Assembly: GCA_029204225.1 (NCBI GenBank)
Contig: CM055095.1
Location: 41,865,723-41,929,722 of the forward strand
DNA length: 64,000 nt
Reading direction: 5' to 3'
Source: Diphasiastrum complanatum
Lineage: Eukaryota > Streptophyta > Lycopodiopsida > Lycopodiales > Lycopodiaceae
Part shown: one piece after another, positions 11,539-23,345 of the stretch
How positions within the stretch are numbered: the stretch's first letter is position 1
Layout of the letters: each line of letters opens with the position of its first letter
Notes under the pieces: generated by a model
Seen by the model: the letters and a program-made list of their open reading frames with translations, nothing else
What the model was told of the DNA's origin: nothing
The model's database searches: none
Made by a program: the position numbers and the translations under genes

Positions 11539-14500
11539 CTATGCAGCTACAGCTACCTTGATCCCAAGCTTTTCCAAAATCATATCATCCGTTGAGAAAT
11601 CGGCAGCTTTGCGAAACGTCCCGCGACCAAAGTCCAAATTATAGGAGTCTGCGAGGCCATCGACTAGGCCAAACTCAGGTGCCCAGCCTAAATCTTTCTG
11701 GGCTTTCTCTATGGAAGTGAAGAAATGCTGCACAGTTCCCCAAAAAACCCAACATAGCACGTATGAGTCAAAGCTGCTACAATTTCAAGGTACCTCCATT
11801 GCAATCTGCTAACAGTCTTACTAGGTGTTTAATGTGACAGTCTGACTAGACAAAGAACATGCGGTTGATTGAATACGATCGCAACTCAACTATAAAGTCC
11901 TTGTACCTGATCACGCAACGGAAAAGCCTTCTTTTTACCAAAGTCAAACTCTTTGGGATTGTAGTGAACAATTTCGGGTGTAGCAAATCCAGCAGCCTAT
12001 GCAAATCAAGATATTCATCGTCACAGAGATATCCTTCAATTTGCTACTTTAGTGATTAGGACAGAACCAGCAATTCTACAAATCTCTAGGTATTAGACGA
12101 TTGTAAATGCCAACAGAGGTCAGAGTAGTAATCTAATAGCTGTACAGGAGAGATTTATCAATGTGATTAGATGCCTCCTGGAAAAGTATTGTGGTGCGGA
12201 ATCGGTACCTTGGCACAAGCTCTAGCTATGCCATCAAAGGTCACGTATTTTGATCCAGATATGTTGTACACCTCTCCAATTGCTACCGGGTTTTGAAGTA
12301 CCGATACGAATGCTTTAGCTAGATCCTGCAAACCAACAAGCATTGATTTGTCTATTGCAAGAGGAACATTCTACATAAATAAACACCTAGTTAATGAGCT
12401 TGGAAGAGCTCAAAGCCTGCTCCAAGTAATAAAGGCTTATGCGGTCTTGAATTCATACTCATATAGAGGCTTCCAGTTTATATTGCCAAGTATCGTTGCA
12501 CAACAGAAACAAGCCAATTGAGAGCGCTGGAGTATACTCGAAATAGACAGAGGTGTTCTATACGGTCAGCAAACACTTATATGAAAGTGCTTCACATTAG
12601 CAAGATACCAGAGAAGCTGTTACCCAAAAAGATCAATTGTACCTTCACATGACCAAGCTGCGTGACCTGAAGCCCTGAATTGGGAACTGGAATGGGTCTG
12701 CCGACCTTGAGGCGATGGAAGAACCATTCCTCCACTGGATTATAGTTGAGAGGACCATAAATGTATACAGGTCTTATTGATGTCCATGGCACACCCTTCT
12801 TTTGCAGCAGAGATTCTGTATCCAATTTCCCCTTGTGTCTGCTCTTGGGGTCTACCGCATCCACCTATCAATCAGCATCAAAATCAAATAATGGATTGCG
12901 AGAAAAACCGGTTGAACAATTAAAATGAAAATAAATCTTGAGACTGCTAACACAAGCTAACTATGCTTGCCTGTAAAACTTGAAGTTGGATGTCCTTTCA
13001 ACGGAAAATAGTTTGGTTTGCTCACCTCAAAGTGAGGCAATAGGTCTGACTTCAGATAAACACCCGCGGATGAACAGAAAATGTATCTGGGATGATGTTC
13101 AGCAGTTGAACTCTTAATGAAAAATTTGAATCAGTACCTATAATTGAGGCCGAAGGGGATACTTAAGTACGTTTTCATCCATTGTATGTCAAAGAAAGCC
13201 ACTTCCAGGAAAAGGCTTACTGTTTAATGTTTGGTAATGCTTCCAGAATAGGTTCCACTTCTACTGCTTCTCGTCCTGCCATGAAATTTGGTCAAGGAAT
13301 AAGCTTTCTTTATTTCTTCTATCGTAAGCATGATAATTGACATGCTCGCATAATCAGATAGGCATTTAAACGGAGCAACATGGCACCATTTATATCATAG
13401 ACAGCTTCAAATCCTGTCCCCGAAAGCTTGCTCTTCAATCCTTCAAAATCTAGGCGATCTCCTTGAATATGCTTCACCTGCAAGCACCAGAGCTCAAAAC
13501 AATTTAATGTGTGAAGCATGCCTCGCTCTCTTTCTCGTCTGTGACAACAAAGGATTTCAAATACATTTCCAAAGTGTGCGTCGCTAGTAGTAAACCGGGG
13601 ATTGAAAAACTTATAATTTGCAGCTGCCCAAACATAGTTCGTACGTACTTTGCCTGAAAACTCTGCATAATCTTTGTCCGATTCATCAGCTAATTGTTGT
13701 GTTATTGCCGCTTTGCCTCTCGTAAACATAGTCACCTGTTTATCACAACCTCAAGCACAACTCAAACCTTTCCATAAACAATAATGAACTCGAAAAGCAT
13801 CTGTCTCAGAAGCAGCTGAGCATAATCTAACGAAGTCGTAGAGGTTTTCATAACAAAATTCAACAATTGCAACTGCCCCAAGCAAGCCACAAAACACACT
13901 TATATCTATGCTTCTAGAGCCAGAGTGGACCTCATGCCCGGCTTCAACAAGCAATCTCGCAAGATAAATGCCAATGAACCGGGTTCCTCCCATCAGCAAA
14001 ATTTTCTTTGATTCAGTCTGGCCAGAGGAGGCAGATACAACAGCCCACCGGCTCTTCCTCGACTGCTGAAGATGCGTAGCCGACCTCTGTAACGCTACCT
14101 GTTCACGCTCCATACATACATAAATCATTCGATACCTTCACCTACTCTGATCTAACTAATCATCAGATCAACAATTTGCAACCATCCCAATCCAGCTATT
14201 CTTATTCATTCACAGAAGGGATTGAACCATTAAAATCCAGATCATAAACGAACAAATTTAATCTGGGCAATATAAATGCTACCCACCTCGGAGATTCCAG
14301 AACAGAAACGATGTTGACGAGGGCATAGAAAGGCTCCAAAATCTGTGCAATGCAATCCAGTGAATGCAGCCTCAAGCAAATTGGGACGAGACAAGGAGGC
14401 TACTTCATACTTGTGCTGCTGCTGCTGCCGCCGAGCAAAAGAGGCACTGCCGGTTGAGCGCACGTCCACAGTTATTAATGTTGTCACAGAATGCATGGGA

Positions 14501-14547
14501 CGTGAGGTCGCCATAGCTGCCCCAGCTCCTGCAGCCATGACCACCAT
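11539..14547 (-). CDS. CSP41B: Chloroplast stem-loop binding protein CSP41b, 10 coding exons
   Basis: Atypical short-chain-dehydrogenase-like RNA-binding protein of the chloroplast stroma, which binds and cleaves stem-loop RNAs and supports plastid transcript stability. Coding exons on the minus strand: 14547-14287, 14098-13931, 13735-13649, 13477-13387, 13275-13221, 13086-13026, 12864-12643, 12325-12209, 11996-11907, 11727-11539. They sum to 1341 nt, 446 aa plus stop, with exact phase at every junction. Residues 1 to about 105 are Ser/Arg/Ala-rich with a QQQQ run, a plausible plastid transit peptide. The Rossmann nucleotide-binding motif GGTRFIG is at 124-130. Family hallmarks include VYDINGREA, CSSAGVYLKSD, AVDPKSRHKGKL, RPVYIYGPLNYNPVEEWFFHRL, GRPIPVPNSG, KYVTFDG, NPKEFDFGKKKAFP and NLDFGRGTFRK. 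Introns are 111-317 bp with GT-AG ends; the donor after exon 2 (GTCCAC) is weak. The gene looks intact and functional. Confidence 0.95.
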
Positions 14548-14554
14548 CGCCAAA

Positions 14555-14576
14555 TCTCTCTCTCTCTCTCTCTCTC
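14555..14576. repeat. (TC)11 microsatellite in CSP41b 5' untranslated region
   Basis: Eleven TC units, read as GA on the gene strand, end eight bases before the CSP41b start codon and are followed by a short CA run. GA tracts in 5' leaders are common in plant genes. Length variation here would change the leader but not the protein. Confidence 0.85.
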
Positions 14577-15181
14577 GCACACACACTCTCCTATATGGGA
14601 ATGGATGAATGGATGGGGGACTGTGGAGTAACCGTAGCCTCAAGTCATATTTTACCCCTTGAATCTATTTTCATTGATTACTAATATGACCTCGGTATAC
14701 ATTTTTTTCATTTTATCCTCTTGCATTACTATACTTTCTTTTGTATTTCTTTGAGATTCAAAAGTGAAACTACATGACCCAAAATTGGGAGAGTGTATTC
14801 CACACCACCACTACGTGGTGGTGGCCCACATATATCCAAGGGTTAGCAACGATAGCAAAAAAACATTGCTATCATTGCCCATCTCCATTAGATGGGCACT
14901 ACAAAATATGGGCACTACAAAATAGGAATTTCATGGAAGTTATGTGGTGTAATCTCTAAATTGAGTGGAATTCTCTTGAAAAGTTATGCATTATCCATAT
15001 CATAAGGTGATACTATAATGATCATGATGATTCTAAGACTCAAGTTAGGCGCAATACCCAAGTGCACAATTTTTGTCATGTCCTAGAGTAAATGGACAAA
15101 ATGTAACCTCATGATTTGAAATTTGAGTCAAGCCCGAAGGCTTATCTCATTTGGTTTTCTCGAACACATGCGTGTCATATT
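14577..15181. other. Upstream flank of CSP41b, intergenic
   Basis: No gene is seen. The minus-strand promoter of CSP41b must lie at its start; a TATA-like CATATAGG occurs near 14591-14598 on the minus strand, about 45 bases upstream of the ATG, but it is unproven. Around 14805-14823 there is a GTGGTGG/CCACCAC palindrome, and at about 14885-14922 a short direct duplication (GGGCACTACAAAAT). Confidence 0.4.
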
Positions 15182-15345
15182 AACTACAAGAAAACATGTC
15201 ATTAGAGGCAGCCAGGAGGGTGGGGCAAAGTTAAGTGCCCCTTAATTTTGCATCAAGGGTAGCTAGAAGGGGTGGAATATTGAATGTCCCCCTCTCTTTT
15301 TGTTGCATAAGAGGCAACTATCACGGGTGGGGTTTGTATTGTGCC
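15182..15345 (+). mobile_element. Possible CACTA-type transposon end
   Basis: AACTACAAGAAAAC at 15182-15195 differs by one base from the plant CACTA terminal motif CACTACAAGAAAA. It is followed by three imperfect copies, about 65-70 bases apart, of a GAGGCA...GGGTGGGG unit, like CACTA subterminal repeats. No matching opposite end or transposase was found, so this would be an isolated terminus. Confidence 0.3.
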
Positions 15346-15431
15346 CTTTCATTTATGTTAAAGAATATGTGCACATGTCCATACATGCATGCATGTGTGA
15401 TGTGCATGTGATTGAAAATGGTTTAAAACTA

Positions 15432-15436
<5 letters not shown>

Positions 15437-15493
<57 letters not shown>
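15437..15493. repeat. (CA)n microsatellite
   Basis: About 28 uninterrupted CA units. Open frames across it (poly Thr-His) are artefacts of the repeat. Confidence 0.97.
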
Positions 15494-15494
<1 letters not shown>

Positions 15495-15666
15495 TTGATA
15501 TTATATGTATGACACATACACATTTTATCATCCTACGAGTTATAAATTATGATTTATGTGTAGGTAATTATACAATATATACACTACATATATTTGTTGG
15601 CCTTGCCTTGCAAAGGCAATACTATATTGGAAAGGGCTTGAAGGGACTTGAAGGGCAGAAATGCCA

Positions 15667-15987
15667 TTTCTTCATTAAAAATCTTCAAAACGAAGAAACA
15701 ATTCATTTTGCAAGGGCAATCTTTGGAGAGGCCTAACTTTGGCTAGAGGACACCTTTTTTGGACCATCCTTTGAAATGAATCCTTGGCTCAGAGCCAACG
15801 GACAGAGCAACGTCACAGAGCAGGGAGAAATGTGTTTCGAGGTGTTTTCATCACCATTCTATCGAGCGGAGTTTAGGTGACCTAGTGATGGGCTACGTTC
15901 GCTATTTGGATACCATAGGGCCAAATTTGGGTCAATTTTTGGCTAGTGAGACCTGCTACAAAGTGGTACAATGAGGCATTATCGCTT
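15667..15987 (+). repeat. Dispersed repeat, copy 2
   Basis: Second copy of the block at 5557-5890, same orientation, sharing the landmarks listed there. Its left side is slightly extended (GGCTTGAAGGGACTTGAAGG), and it ends where the sequence changes to an unrelated GCCGATATTTCC stretch. Confidence 0.75.
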
Positions 15988-18002
15988 TGTTAGCCGATAT
16001 TTCCGCACAAAAAATCGGGCTAATATTGAAGTTTAAGTTTGCAATAATTGAAAAAACCGGCATGTAAAACCCGATTATTAGAGAAAATTGGCACAAATTT
16101 GTCGTAGAATGGGTCCCAACCTGCCCCTAAAGTGGCTAGACACAGTTTAAAGAAAGAAACTGACTTTCGAAAAAAAATCGTAAAAAAATATATTTTGTGG
16201 TCAAGTTTTGTAAGACCGGGCCAAAAATGTTGGTCCACCTAGAAATGGGTCCTAGCCCGTCCTAAATGAGGCTAGAGCAAAGTTTGTGGCCTTAGAAATG
16301 GCCTGCGATAAAGTTTTACGGCTTTTTGGCTAGTTGTAAAAATAGCCGACATAGCCGTGCTAAAATCCTACCATGTACAGAGTTGGTTTTACTAATATAT
16401 GGTTGTCTAGTGCATATTTCAGGGAAACCGTGTTGTCGTGGGAGCCCTAGTCATGAATGCCAGAAAAGTCAACCCCAGTCAAAGAGCCATCAAAGAAAAA
16501 TATTTATCGGGCAAAACTTAAGCTATGAATTATGGGCAATACTGAAAACTTGCAGAAACCCTAACTAGTAAAATTGGGCAAATTACGGGAAATGGACAAA
16601 GTACGCAAGTCAGTCGGTAATCTCGAGAAACCAAAAGCCAAAAGCCGGGCTATGCATACTACAAGGAAAAATCAAATGAAAAGCCAAGGAAAATGGAGGA
16701 TCGAGGGAAATAGAGGACACCTAACAAGAGAGAGAGAGGTTGGCAAGAGTCTTCAACCACCTTTTGGATCATAAATGCAAGAAGGCCTTAGAGGCTAGCA
16801 AAGTTTAGTATATACCTCCTCTAGCTATTGACAAAAGAAGCATATTGGCTAGTTTTGGAAAGGGGCCTTAAATGGCACCGACCCCTACACCCTCAAGGAG
16901 GCCACTTGATGTACTTGCCAATGGGGATTGGACAGATGTAAAGAAGGTTGAAAGGGCATGAAAATTGGCAAAGCGTCATTTTGAAGGGGGACACTTGGGA
17001 TTTACTATAAAAGGAGGCCACTCTTTGTGTTAAGATATAGTTGGATGATAGTTGGCTAATAATGTGATAGTGAGGTGATGGTAATAGTTGGAGTTGATGA
17101 GTGTGATGTGATAGTGGAATGCCATGTGCATTGAGAGTGTCATGTTGATTGAGAGTTAGTTAGAAGTCATTTGAGTTGGAAGTCATGTTGGTTGAGAGTC
17201 TTTTGGAGTGTGAGTTTGTTTGTTTGTTTGAGGGAGCTTGTGGTTTAGTTCCATTTTGTGTCTAATGTTACTCAAAGTTAGTATTACTTTGATGTTAGTT
17301 GCTTTGTGTAGTGCTTGAAGTTGGATGTTTGCAATGTGCATTAGTGATATTGGAAGTGATACTAATTTTGAGAGGGATGGTGTAGTTGGAGGAGTGCATT
17401 GTTGAGTTCCATTGGTGGTGGGTAGGGTGTTTCTTACCATGCTTGTGTAGGGATTGTGGTGGATTGAAAGGATTTTGTTAGTAATGTTGCCTTGGAGGTA
17501 TTGTTTGAAGTTGGAGTGATTGGTTGTATGATTTGTTTGTGCAATGGTAAGGAGGAAGTCCCTTGATTAGTGGTTTGATCAAGGTATTCTAGGGTTTTTG
17601 AGTAAGACCAATGTTTGTATTTAAGAGTGGGTTGAATGCTTGATTATGAGTAGTTGGTTGAGTTACGAGTTGATGTATGGAAGAGGTATGGTCGCATTTA
17701 TGATTCAATGATTTGGTGAGGAAAGAATGTGGGCTAGTGTTTTGGAGTTATTTGCTATTTACTTGCATGTTGATGGAGGTTGTGCCAATATTTGTGAAGT
17801 AGGGGGTTGAGAGTGGAATCCTCGCTTGAATGTCTTGTTGGGGAGTGATCTTAACCATGTTGGAAGGAGTGAAGGATGTTTTCAAATACCATTTGTGCAA
17901 GTAAAAGAAATCAGAGATGGAACAACATTGGCGGTTTCCCAACGACCTGCAGCACACTCAGATGTCGCAAGCATTTATGCCACGCCCTACCTGCTACATG
18001 GT
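15988..18002. other. Intergenic or unrecognised LTR-like sequence
   Basis: No gene is supported. A TATAAAA at 17006-17012, followed by a gene-poor G/T-rich stretch (about 17040-17760), gives this the look of a retroelement LTR and leader, but no matching second LTR, primer site or polypurine tract was found. The minus-strand open frame near 17183-17440 reflects the biased composition. About 16075-16330 holds two diverged copies of a GGGTCC(C/T)A(A/G)CC(T/C)G motif about 150 bases apart. Confidence 0.35.
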
Positions 18003-18898
18003 GGTGAGTATATCTCAACCAAGTTCAAGGCCTTTTGTGATGAGCATGGGATCAAGAGGGAGTACACAACTCCAAGGACACCACAACAAGATGGAGTGGC
18101 TGAGAGGAAGAATAGGACTTTATGTGAAAGTGCCAAAGAAATGAGGTTAAGTGCTAACCTTGATAAACCATTTTGGGATCAAGCTTTTTTGTGTGCTAAT
18201 TTTCTATGCAATAGTGGCCGAGTGCTATATTGGATGGAAGAACACCTTTTGAGATGCTATTCAGGAGGAGGCCGAGTGTCAACTTTTTAAAAACTTTTGG
18301 ATGTTCTTGCTATGTCAATATAACTCTTGATGATAGGACAAAGGAAGATCCATCTTCAAGGAAAGGTATATTTGTTGGATATAATGAGGTGAGTAAAGCC
18401 TACAAGGTTTACATTTCTACTACTAATAGGGTGATTATTGGGAGAGATGTCATCATTTATGAGGGGAATATTCCAAAGGTGTCTTCAAGTGATGATGTTG
18501 TGGATGGATCTAACATTCTTGATGTTGATGTAAAGGATTCTACTTTAGATGGTGATGATGATGGACCTTCATCAAGTCAAAATCCAAGGAGAACATCAAG
18601 GGAAAGACAAATGCCTTCAAGGCTCACATATGATGAGAAAGGTAAGCAAGTTGTTGGAGATACACACTTTTCTTTTCTAACCTCTTTTGATGAATCTTCT
18701 TGTGTAGATGATTCTATGCAAGTGGATGGATATTTTCATGATTTTTTAGAAACTAATGGAAAAGATATCTTAGTCAATGACTTTGATGGTCAAGTTGAAG
18801 ATCAAGAGGTTGATCTCAAAGGCCTTCAACAACATGAAAGGAGAGATGGGTTTGGAGCTAGTCAAGAGCATGAGAGTCAATTGGCAAAGATGTTATAG
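18003..18898 (+). pseudogene. K: integrase second half, linker and start of the non-RT module
   Basis: Matches B-family integrase: GGEYIS and TPQQDGVAERKNR (usual PQQNG, here Asp replaces Asn), FWDQAFLCANFLCN, then after a one-base shift near 18230 the C-terminal GRTPFEMLF, FGCSCYVN, GIFVGYNEVSKAYKVY and an acidic linker (SSSQNPRRTSRERQMPSRLTYDEKG). From about 18700 the reading frame leaves Copia sequence and enters MQVDG...QVEDQEVDLKGLQ, shared with the B module, and stops at 18898. Unlike B, this copy keeps the AYKVY...IGRDVI segment, which shows what B lost. Confidence 0.8.
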
Positions 18899-19128
18899 AT
18901 CTATTTTTGTAGATTATTGAAGACTCAAATAAGTTCAAAGGAGCAGCAAGGAAATGTTGTTCAAATCTACTTTACTTGTTCTATCTCATATTTGAGCAAT
19001 TTCATGTGGATGTGTGCAAATTGTCTAGATATGGTAAAACTAGCTACATTGATGAGCATCATTTTGATGTTGTATTTGTACTAGCATTCTTGGCTGGTTT
19101 TGTTGATAGAAATGAAGCTATTGGAGGG
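18899..19128 (+). other. K: remainder of the shared non-RT module
   Basis: Homologous to 38140-38340 of element B read on its minus strand. In the best frame the shared peptide includes SKFKGAARKC-like, LFEQFHVDVCKLSRYGKTSY and FVLAFLAGF...DRNEAIGG. It has no RT motif and I do not recognise the domain. It ends at the junction to the protease start, where GAGG is present in both partners. Confidence 0.7.
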
Positions 19129-20061
19129 ATGGTGTTGATGTTCAAAACACAAATGATTATGCTTTTGTGATGTCTCTATGTTTGAGCTCTATTGTTGGAG
19201 ATATTGATCCATGGTGGATTGATAGTGCATCAAGCTCACACATGACTTTTCACGAGTATTTCACTTCTTTATTGGCATATAGAGATGACAAGAGGGTGAT
19301 CTACACGGCCAATGATGGTGAGTGTGCAATCAAAGGGATTGGCACAGTTCCTATTTCTCTCTCTACAAATATGAATTTTCATTTGAAGGATGTTTTGTTC
19401 ATTCCATCTATTACTAAGAACCTACTTAGTGTGAGTCAATTGCTAACTAAAGGTCTTAAAGTGGAGTTTGATGGAGATGCTTGTATGATCAAAAGGAAGG
19501 ATGTCTAGATTTCAAAAGGTAAAAGGCAAGGGAAGTTATTCAAACTAGATGCTTGTGTTATTGCTAACAAGTTGGATGTGTGGCAAGTGAGCAAATACCT
19601 ATTCAAAAGGTTTGGCATAAGAGGATGGGGCATTTCAAAACTACAAGTCATTGGAGGTAATGGCTAGAAAGCAAGTTGTGATTGGTCTTCCAAGTTTCTT
19701 AACTAGCATCAATCATGTTTGCGAGTCTTGTGCTTTGTCAAAGTCACATAGACTACCTTATACTAGATCTACATCTAGATCTATAAACCTTTTCAAGTTG
19801 TACATTTGGATATTCATGGAATTACTACAATTAGAAATAATGGAGCTAAGATGTATGTAGCTTTCATTGATGATTTTAGTAGATTTTGTTGGATCTATGT
19901 ACTAAAGAGACAAGATGGATTGTATGATGTCTTTGTGAAGTTCAAGAATGCAAGGGAGAACCAATTTTCTACAAGGATCAAGTGCTTGAGGAGTGACAAT
20001 GGTGAGTATATCTCAACCAAGTCCAAGGCCTTTTGTGATGAGCATTGGATCAAGAGGGAGT
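19129..20061 (+). pseudogene. K: protease, pre-integrase and integrase first half
   Basis: Protease region with DPWWIDSASSSHMTF; the active-site triplet is Asp-Ser-Ala instead of Asp-Ser-Gly, so it is likely inactive. Then KDVLFIPSITKNLLSVSQLL, a stop at 19506, the pre-integrase CESCALSKSHRLPYTRS, and the integrase start FIDDFSRFCWIYVL and CLRSDNGEYIS. The segment ends in the 61-base terminal repeat at 20001-20061. Frame breaks lie near 19510, 19630 and 19800. Confidence 0.8.
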
Positions 20062-22331
20062 TATATAAGCACTTTCTCTAGCTGAGATAAGTGTTCATCA
20101 TTAAATCCGTGCACGCAAAGATCATCCAGGAAGATTTCTAGGAACTTCTGTAAATAGTCCTTGAATGCATTTTGCATGACACGTTGAAAAGAGCTAGGGG
20201 CATTACAAAGACCGAATGGCATGACCTTGTAGGCATCTGTACCCCATTTAGTAGAAAATGCAGTCTTGTGTTGATCCTCCGGTGCAATCTTCACTTGGTT
20301 GTAGCCACCCAAAAAACTATAGGCTTCCGCTCTAGCTACTCGATCCAGGACGCTTTCTGTGAATGGTAAGGGAAAGTGATCCTTCCGCGTCACAGCATTA
20401 AGTGCCTTCAGATTGACACAAATCCGCATTTTGCCATTCTTCTTGGGAACAATGACTATGGGTGACACCCATTCTGTGTGCTCAATTTCATAAATGAAAT
20501 CGGCATCGAGCAACTTCTTCAACTCTTGCTTGATTAGCTCGGTGTAGTTTGGGTTGCAGCGGTAATATCGGCTCACCTTTGGCATTGCTCCTTCGACCAA
20601 ATGTATCGTGTGTTGGACTACAGACGATGGAATTCCTTTTAAATCTTTGTAAGACCACGCAAAGAAGTCTTTATACTCCGTCAATAACTTCTGCAGTTAG
20701 GTGAATTGTGAGGGTGTGAGTTGTGCTCCCACATGAACAATTTTGTCTTCATCTCTTGGCTCTGCTAGATTCATCGGTTGAGTGCGAGCCGGTCCCTCGT
20801 AGACTTGATCTTCTTTTTTCTAATTTGCATCAGGTTCCCATTGCGCTTTTGGCATCATAGTCACCACGTCGTCCAAGGTATAACTCTTGAAGTTTTCTGG
20901 CACATCATGGACTGGCGCCTTACTCATTTCTTCCTTCAAAAGGTTGATCTTAGCACGATTCGTGAGTGATATCTCGTGCATTGCTTCTGACATTCCTGAA
21001 GCTGATGTCGAAGCTTGGTCGGATGACCCTTGAGCATGCGATTCAGCAACTTTCTTCTTGCCTTGTATATTGTTGTTAATTGTTGCTACTTCATTGCTCG
21101 TTATCTTCTGTTGAGGTTCTTTAACATTCGCCACATGGTTCCAAATGTCTTCATTCACTGATGCTATAGCCTCTTCGGGTAAATCACTCCACTTGATCAC
21201 TTGATTGTATCTTCGCTTTTGTTGATTTTTCTCTGGTATAGGTGCTTTCGGTGGTGGCATCTTGGAGACTTTAGAATGTTGAGATTTTTGAGGCGGTTGA
21301 GCTGGTATTCGTTGAACTTCATAATGCGTAGAATCCATGTGGTGTAGGATTTGCTAATCTGTCAGCTTAGCTTCCTCGTCATAGGACAATGCATGTTGCC
21401 AAGGAACTAAATCATCTTCGACAGTTTCCGGAATAGGTTCTAGTGACAGCCATGCTACATTTATCATGTTCACCCCATATGAGATAGGCATGTCAAGGGT
21501 GAATCATCTCGGTGGTGATTCGCTGGGTTGTGAATCTGAATCTGGATCTAGATGACATGTATGCCCAGTCATATAGTCAATATTTGCCAATGCATCCATC
21601 CACAACACGGTATCTGTTTGTGAATCATAATGAACACCCATTGAAGCTTTTGGACGATCAATGCTATGGTCCATTGTGGAAGAAGTGTCATCAGCTTTGG
21701 GTGGTACAGACTTCACCGCTCATGTGGAGGGATCCACCTTTACTGCCCTCCCTTTGTTCTCAAATGTGATTTTGTCGGTCCCCCAATCATGAACTACTTG
21801 TGCAATTCGCAACCAGGGTTGTCCCAACAAAACTCGATAGGCAGTGGGTGTTTCGGGAATGTCTATCACCACATATGTAATAACAAATTGCACCCCTGCT
21901 ATCTTGACTGGAATGTCTTCTACAATCTCCTTCGGCTGCACACATGATTGATCAGCCAGTTTGATGGCAAACTTGGCAGCTTTCAGGCCTTGTAGATTCC
22001 ATTTCTCATACAAAGTAGTGGAGATAAGGTTGGCACCCAATCCTCCATCTACAACAACAGCTTCTTCTCTGAAGAGTTTGTGCTTGATAGGAAGAGTTAT
22101 ATTGTGCTGCTCACTCTCCCAAGCCGCTCCCACATTCAAAACATTGTTGGATTCTTTGAAACCGATGCAAAATAATGGTTCTTTGGAAGGTATGTCTGAT
22201 TCAATGTTCAACCAATCTGCAAGACCCTTTGCTTGAGGTGCAAGTCGAAGGAACTCTCCAATAGAGATGTTCATTCTGCTGGATAAGATGCTCATCAGTA
22301 GTTCCGTCCTTGGAGCTTCAGGTTCTACCAT
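20062..22331 (-). pseudogene. Gypsy H protease and RT, truncated
   Basis: Protease at about 22331-21720: catalytic VVDGGLGANLIS (Asp-Gly-Gly) and a terminal AYRVLLGQPWL. A linker follows (21716-20700) with Ser/Asp/Pro-rich and Lys-rich patches and stops near 21720, 21503, 21340 and 20818. RT at 20684-20062 is open: SRYYRCNP, WVSPIVIVPKKNGKMRIC, FPLPFTESVLDRVA, MPFGLCNAPSSFQRVM and catalytic FLDD, then truncated within the palm/thumb. RNase H and integrase are absent. Confidence 0.85.
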
Positions 22332-22591
22332 ATGGAATGGTTCTTCCCGATGGTGTAGTCACACATTCACATCTGATCTGTGTGGTGAACCTTGCAGTGT
22401 GTTCACTTATTGATCTCCTTCTGATGCAGTGTCAGTTGATGTGCAGCTTGAACAGCTTCCTCCGCTTGTGCTTCTTGTATCGAATGCTTGATCTTCTGGT
22501 ATCATTTTTGTTCATCTTTCACATTCAGATAAGGTAATCTCGCTCAACCTGATGTTGAAGGTTGATCAGCTGGCACTGATACAGAGTGCAG

Positions 22592-23345
22592 TCATGATGG
22601 AGCTACCTCCTTGCGCTTTTGTGCTTGTGTAACAACTAACACTGGAACGTTACAATAGGGAAGTCTCCTTGGTATAGTTGAGTGTGGAGTTGTGTTTGGG
22701 CCTGCTGATTGAACTGCAATCCAATGCAATGGTGCACTAGTGCTGGCTCTCAATGGACAATTCTTGTAGCAATGTCCACATCCACACTCGCGACAAAAGG
22801 GCAATAAATTCCTTTGTTTGGACATTCGACAATCCTATGTCCTGCTCCGCATCCATAACATCCATATAATCTGTCCCCTTGGTGTTGTTGCTATGCAGCG
22901 TATGTGGCATAGTACTCATTAATAGCAGGATCGATGAATGGTTCATCAGGTCCATACCATTGTTGCATTTCCTGTTGGGAAAATGTTTCAGCTTCTGCCA
23001 TCGTGAGATTCACCTAGGCTACTTGAGGATTATTTGGCCCTAGTGGTGCTGGTAGTGCCATTCTTTGTTGTTGAGGGCCTGGTCCAAGCCTTGGTGCTGC
23101 ATTAGGTGCTCCTTAATGGTAAGCATAAGAGGTCTGGAATTGAGCTCTCTTTTCTTGTATGATCTGTGGGTTGTAGGGGCAATACGCAGTGTCGTGCGAG
23201 GATGCATTGCTTGTGCGTCAGCTTCAAATTCTGCTTTAGTACCAGACACTCATTCGAAGTGTGATTCTGGGTACAAATGGGACACCAAACATTGTCCCAT
23301 CGAGGATACCAGGCCTTGGTCATGTATTTGACGCTTTGTCATTCA
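22592..23345 (-). pseudogene. Gypsy H gag C-terminus with zinc knuckles
   Basis: Decayed nucleocapsid region. Cys/His clusters in order: WCPICTQNHTSNEC (about 23290), a lost second knuckle, CYGCGAGHRIVEC (about 22860-22820), then in a shifted frame FCRECGCGHCYKNCP (about 22800-22755). Three of these use the CX2CX3HX4C spacing seen in element C. Frames are broken near 23100 and 22830. Confidence 0.75.

Larger units (their letters stand above)
18003..20061 (+). mobile_element. Circularly permuted Copia fragment K (B family)
   Basis: A 2.06-kb Copia segment in the wrong order. 18003-18290 encodes the second half of the integrase core; 18230-18700 the integrase C-terminus and linker; 18700-19128 the non-RT module also found in element B. 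Then, at about 19124-19129, it jumps to the protease (WWIDS, 19209), pre-integrase (about 19600-19690) and first half of the integrase, ending at 20061. The same 61 bases with two mismatches stand at both ends (18003-18063 and 20001-20061). The colinear order is seen in element B. Several stops and shifts break the frames. There are no LTRs. Confidence 0.8.
20062..23345 (-). mobile_element. Ty3/Gypsy element H, truncated at both ends
   Basis: Minus-strand Gypsy element containing the C-terminal part of gag with zinc knuckles, protease, an acidic linker and most of RT. The gag N-terminus, primer site and 5' LTR are missing beyond 23345. RT is cut at 20062, where Copia fragment K begins. Its protease, linker and gag zinc array closely match element C, so H and C are the same broad family. 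Confidence 0.8.

Noticed and set aside
15300-15512. Open frame across the CA microsatellite
   Set aside because: The Thr-His tail is a product of the dinucleotide repeat and the rest has no domain.
17183-17440. 85-codon minus-strand open frame
   Set aside because: Arises from G/T-rich composition; Thr/Pro/Lys-rich without any motif.
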